A DNA stretch of 7,137 nucleotides. Source: Accumulibacter sp. GTDB lineage: Bacteria; Pseudomonadota; Gammaproteobacteria; Burkholderiales; Rhodocyclaceae. The stretch spans positions 1 through 7,137 of the forward strand of contig JAISNE010000290.1 of the NCBI GenBank assembly GCA_031276375.1, in the 5' to 3' direction. The notes below the pieces were generated by a model, which saw only the letters and a list, made by a program, of their open reading frames with translations, was not told the origin of the DNA and did not search any database. The translations under genes and the position numbers were made by a program. This document shows, piece after piece, positions 4,546 to 7,137 of this stretch (position 1 is its first letter; each line of letters begins with the position of its first letter).

Positions 4546-6387
4546 AATCGGCACTGGGCAATCGAGGCTTTGCGCGAGGGCGCGTAGCAGTTCGGTTTCG
4601 GCGACGGTGATTTTTCCGTCGTGCTCGATCGCCGCGACGCAGGCCGCGAGCAGTTTTTCCCGAAAGCGCGGCGCGGCGCGGGCGAGGTGATCCAGAGCGG
4701 CTTCCACGATTTTCGGACGCGGGATTTCCGGTTCGGGAAATTTCCAGGGGCCATTGGTCGGGGCCAACGTGACGGCACGATGAAACGCGGCGGCGGCGCT
4801 GGTTCCATCGGGATGGGCGACATGAACGAGCAGGGCGAGCACGGCGCCGATGTCCCGGTTCAAATGCTCCAGCCTGATCGGCGCGCGGGAAGTTCTACGC
4901 GGATTCAGCGCGCTTTTCAGAATCTGGCGCAGCGCGAATTCCGAAGCGGAAACGCGGCCGTCCACTTTTATCAGCGCGTCGACCGTCTCCAGAAAACGGT
5001 TCCGTTCTTCCGCGGCGAGTTCGCGCAAGGTCGGCAGCGCCAGATCCAGCAACGGCAAACGGTAGCGCGCGCCCTGCCGCGACAGCCATTGCGCCCGCGC
5101 GCGCGCCGTTTCGGCCAGCGCGGGCGCATGGGCGCGTTGCACGGCGGAAAGTTGCGCCTCGCGGATTTCCGTCCTGGAAGACAGAAACAGGGCGTACACC
5201 ACCGCCCGCGCCTCCTCGGCATGATGCACGGCGTCACGCAAGGATTCCGGGAGCGTCGCCAGCAGGGCCTGCGCGGCGCTCATCTGCGCCGGGCCGGACG
5301 CGCCGATGCCGTTCAGGAAAGAAACGCCGCTGGAGCTTGCCTCGGGCCGCATCGCGGCGGCCTCCACGGCCGGCCGGGGTCGAGGCGCTCGCTCGGGAAC
5401 AAAGTTCTTGTCGATCCGGGCGATACGCGCCTCGAGCGGAGGATGCGTGGCGAAGAGCGCGCCAAGGGAAACCCTCCCCGCGGCAAAGAAAAAATGACTG
5501 GCGACTTCCGCCCTGGGGTGCTGGATCCTTGAACCAAAATCCAGCAACTGACGCAAGGCGCCGGCCAATCCGGCCGGATTGCGGGTGAACTGGACAGCGG
5601 AAGCGTCGGCCAGATACTCGCGCTCGCGCGAAACGGCGGCCTGAATCAGCCGGCCGAAAAAAATGCCGATGCCGCCGATCAGAAAAAGCAGAACGCCAAG
5701 CGAGAGAATCGGGCCGGAATTCCTGCCCCGCGCCCTGGTCAGAACGCGCCCCGCCAGCGTCAGGAAAAAAATGCCGTGCAGGATGCCGACGATCCTGAGA
5801 TTCAGGCGGGAATCGCCATTGACGATATGGCTGATTTCATGGCCGATCACGCCCTGCAACTGATCGCGGTTCAGCCTGTCGAGCAGTCCGCGCGTGACGG
5901 CCACCACGCTATTGCCGGTATTCATGCCCGCCGCGAAAGCGTTCAGGCCGGGTTCATCGTCGAGAACAAAGGCTTGCGGAGCGGGAATGCCCGCGGCAAT
6001 GGAAACCTCGTCGAGCACATTGACCAGCCGCCGCTCCAGCGGATCGCCCGTGTTGCGCGGGACGGGACGCCCGCCCAGTTCAAGCGCGATGGACACACCG
6101 CCCATGCGGGAAATCTGGTGGATTTTGTAAAGCGAGGCCAGCGCGATCATGCCGCCGACGATGGCGAACGTCCAGAAAAAACGGGGAACGTCCCAGAACC
6201 GCCAGTGGAAAAAAATTTCGTTGTGCGTTCCACGGCTCATGGCCTGAAAACCATTGTCCGACACGGCGAAAACCAGCGTCACGGCCACATGAACGGCAAT
6301 GACGATACCCACCACCGCGAGCAGAAACCAGAACACCAGCCAGCGCGTTTTACGCCGCGCGCGAGTCTGTTCGCCGAAAAAATCCAT
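4492..6387 (-). CDS. Membrane M48 (HtpX-like) zinc metallopeptidase with TerB-like C-terminal extension
   Basis: A 631-aa membrane protease. Hydrophobic segments lie at about 16-41, 68-87, 196-213 and 226-246. The zinc site is HEISH (His183, Glu184, His187) in GVIGHEISHIVNGDSR, and the third ligand is probably Glu257 of SREREYLADASAV. The late M48 motif THPPLEARIARI spans 314-325. Residues about 330-365 look like a linker. A mainly helical, probably cytosolic C-terminal region follows, with two similar acidic segments, DALIKVDGRVSASE (470-483) and AAIEHDGKITVAETE (585-599), reminiscent of TerB-type domains. The family degrades or processes membrane proteins; no substrate can be named. It follows lemA by 24 bp, with GGAAAGG nine nt before the ATG. 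Oddity: the last 17 residues (GSEDRGQKTEDSNICGA) come from the inverted heptamer repeat and its spacer, so the native end was probably near PVPI (611-614). Confidence 0.93.
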   Translation of the reverse strand: MDFFGEQTRARRKTRWLVFWFLLAVVGIVIAVHVAVTLVFAVSDNGFQAMSRGTHNEIFFHWRFWDVPRFFWTFAIVGGMIALASLYKIHQISRMGGVSIALELGGRPVPRNTGDPLERRLVNVLDEVSIAAGIPAPQAFVLDDEPGLNAFAAGMNTGNSVVAVTRGLLDRLNRDQLQGVIGHEISHIVNGDSRLNLRIVGILHGIFFLTLAGRVLTRARGRNSGPILSLGVLLFLIGGIGIFFGRLIQAAVSREREYLADASAVQFTRNPAGLAGALRQLLDFGSRIQHPRAEVASHFFFAAGRVSLGALFATHPPLEARIARIDKNFVPERAPRPRPAVEAAAMRPEASSSGVSFLNGIGASGPAQMSAAQALLATLPESLRDAVHHAEEARAVVYALFLSSRTEIREAQLSAVQRAHAPALAETARARAQWLSRQGARYRLPLLDLALPTLRELAAEERNRFLETVDALIKVDGRVSASEFALRQILKSALNPRRTSRAPIRLEHLNRDIGAVLALLVHVAHPDGTSAAAAFHRAVTLAPTNGPWKFPEPEIPRPKIVEAALDHLARAAPRFREKLLAACVAAIEHDGKITVAETELLRALAQSLDCPVPIGSEDRGQKTEDSNICGA

Positions 6388-6396
6388 GACGGCGCG

Positions 6397-6403
6397 CCTT
6401 TCC
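6397..6403 (-). promoter_or_regulatory. Ribosome binding site of the M48 protease gene
   Basis: Minus-strand GGAAAGG lies nine nt upstream of the ATG at 6387, within the 24-bp gap after the lemA stop. It supports this start and expression from the lemA transcript. Confidence 0.6.
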
Positions 6404-6411
6404 GGCAGCGG

Positions 6412-7005
6412 TCAGGAAAAACTGACCTTGACGTTCTTGCGCACGGCGGCGGGATCGTCGGTCACCCACTGCTCGACCGGCTTGAAACCGAAAGTCGAAG
6501 CGATGACGGTATCCGGAAAGGATTCCCGCTTGACGTTGTAACGCATCACCGCATCGTTATAGGCCTGCCGGGCGAAAGCGATGCGGTTTTCGGTAGACGC
6601 CAGTTCCTCCTGCAACTGCGCCATGTTCTGATTGGCCTTCAGATCGGGATAAGCCTCGGACAAGGCGAAGAACCGGGTCAGCAACCCGCCAAGCGCCGAT
6701 TCCGCGCCCTGAAGTTCGCGCATGGCCGCGACGGAAGGATCCGCCCCCGCCTTCTTCGCGGCCGCCCGCGCCACATTGCGCGCGGCAATGACCGCCTCCA
6801 GCGTTTCGCGCTCGTGTTTCAGGTAGCCCTTGGCCGTCTCGACCAGATTGGGAATCAAGTCGTAACGCCGCTGAAGCTGCACGTCGATCTGCGAAAAAGC
6901 GTTGCGTATCTGGTTGGAAAACGAAACGAGACCGTTATAAATGGCAACGACCCAAACGATCAGCGCGACAAGCAGGCCGGCAAGAATCCAAAGATTGGTA
7001 GTCAT
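6412..7005 (-). CDS. lemA: LemA family protein
   Basis: A 197-aa LemA-family protein. One N-terminal transmembrane segment (about 5-23, WILAGLLVALIVWVVAIYN) is followed by a mostly helical, likely coiled-coil domain. Family blocks are present: QIDVQLQRRYDLIPNLVETA (39-58), LSEAYPDLKANQNM (115-128), and ENRIAFARQAYNDAVMRYN (139-157) with the ending FPDTVIASTFGFKP. I chose the ATG at 7005, not the longer frame from 7116. GGGGGA sits six nt upstream of it, the TM segment then falls at the expected place, and the extra 37 residues are Gly/Arg-rich with no family resemblance. LemA proteins are widespread and poorly understood, and are often encoded beside M48 proteases, as here. A structural or adaptor role for the protease at the membrane is an inference. 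The symbol denotes the family, not the unrelated Pseudomonas sensor kinase once called lemA. Confidence 0.95.
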   Translation of the reverse strand: MTTNLWILAGLLVALIVWVVAIYNGLVSFSNQIRNAFSQIDVQLQRRYDLIPNLVETAKGYLKHERETLEAVIAARNVARAAAKKAGADPSVAAMRELQGAESALGGLLTRFFALSEAYPDLKANQNMAQLQEELASTENRIAFARQAYNDAVMRYNVKRESFPDTVIASTFGFKPVEQWVTDDPAAVRKNVKVSFS

Positions 7006-7011
7006 GGCACA

Positions 7012-7017
7012 TCCCCC
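7012..7017 (-). promoter_or_regulatory. Ribosome binding site of lemA
   Basis: Minus-strand GGGGGA lies six nt before the ATG at 7005. It decides the start in favour of the 197-aa product over the upstream in-frame ATG at 7116. Confidence 0.65.
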
Positions 7018-7034
7018 AAGGATGAAGTGAAAAT

Positions 7035-7048
7035 CCGGCGGCCGCCGG
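7035..7048. promoter_or_regulatory. Perfect 14-bp GC palindrome in the lemA leader
   Basis: CCGGCGGCCGCCGG is a perfect palindrome about 30 nt upstream of lemA. Read on the minus strand it is followed directly by ATTTTC. As RNA it could form a short 5-bp stem with a GGCC loop before a brief U-run, a weak attenuator or terminator shape. It could equally be a protein-binding site or a chance GC palindrome. Confidence 0.35.
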
Positions 7049-7066
7049 CGTCCCCCGAAACGCCAC

Positions 7067-7114
7067 GCGAGCGTCCCTCCCGCAAGACCGCCGGCAAAGA
7101 GACCGGACGCTCGC
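7067..7114. promoter_or_regulatory. 10-bp stem-loop in the lemA leader
   Basis: GCGAGCGTCC at 7067-7076 pairs perfectly with GGACGCTCGC at 7105-7114 across a 28-nt loop. It lies 60-110 nt upstream of the lemA start. It may be a regulatory leader structure or the end of an upstream transcript, but no T-run follows it. Confidence 0.45.
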
Positions 7115-7117
7115 AAG

Positions 7118-7123
7118 ATTATT
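7118..7123 (-). promoter_or_regulatory. Weak candidate -10 element for lemA
   Basis: Minus-strand AATAAT sits in an AT-rich patch (GTGCAATAATCTTGC) of an otherwise GC-rich leader. Transcription would start near 7111, just before or within the 7067-7114 stem-loop. A -35 box would fall beyond the window edge, so this cannot be tested here. Confidence 0.2.
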
Positions 7124-7137
7124 GCACAGGCTCGGCG

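Noticed and set aside
4196..4610. Small proteins with EDRGQRT or SSVLCPL repeats, in both strands
   Set aside because: They are translations of a stop-free 7-bp tandem repeat plus palindromes, open in all frames. There is no independent evidence of a gene.
7006..7116. 37-residue N-terminal extension of LemA from the ATG at 7116
   Set aside because: A good ribosome site (7012-7017) precedes the ATG at 7005, the transmembrane segment then begins near residue 5 as usual, and the extension is Gly/Arg-rich with no family similarity.

Overview
All convincing genes lie on the minus strand of a GC-rich window. They form two tandem groups separated by about 540 bp of repeat-rich non-coding DNA. The organism cannot be named from the sequence. 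The GC content, the LemA/M48 pair, the GGACAGA heptamer array and the GCGGGCG-type palindromes together recall Verrucomicrobiota or related PVC bacteria (Opitutales-like). That is an inference from remembered repeat styles, not a measured match.

Right part (about 4.5-7.14 kb, read right to left): a lemA gene with a structured leader, then 24 bp downstream a large membrane-anchored M48 (HtpX-like) zinc metallopeptidase. The peptidase has a C-terminal cytosolic extension with two DG-containing TerB-like segments. LemA next to an M48 protease is a common envelope-associated pairing. The last residues of the protease are encoded by one arm of a repeat-built inverted repeat, so its C-terminus looks rewritten by repeat DNA.

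Middle (3951-4491): no gene. It holds the leader and candidate promoter of the metabolic operon, a roughly 219-bp segment bounded by 12-bp inverted repeats with a nested GC-rich palindrome (MITE/REP-like), a 29-bp near-copy of part of the M48 gene, and the 7-bp tandem array (about ten units) that forms the left part of the 4402-4545 inverted repeat.

Left part (1-3950, read right to left): a tightly packed operon. It encodes an iron-containing alcohol dehydrogenase, a LarA-like (DUF2088) protein that keeps the His/His/Lys/His positions expected of a nickel-pincer racemase/epimerase, an NAD(P)-dependent aldehyde dehydrogenase resembling alpha-ketoglutarate semialdehyde dehydrogenases, and the first codons of a further gene leaving the window. 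Overlaps of 11 and 3 nt and a 28-bp gap imply co-transcription and partly coupled translation. The likely joint role is catabolism of a hydroxy acid, sugar acid or diol: epimerisation at an alpha-hydroxy acid carbon plus alcohol and aldehyde oxidation. The substrate is not determined by the sequence.
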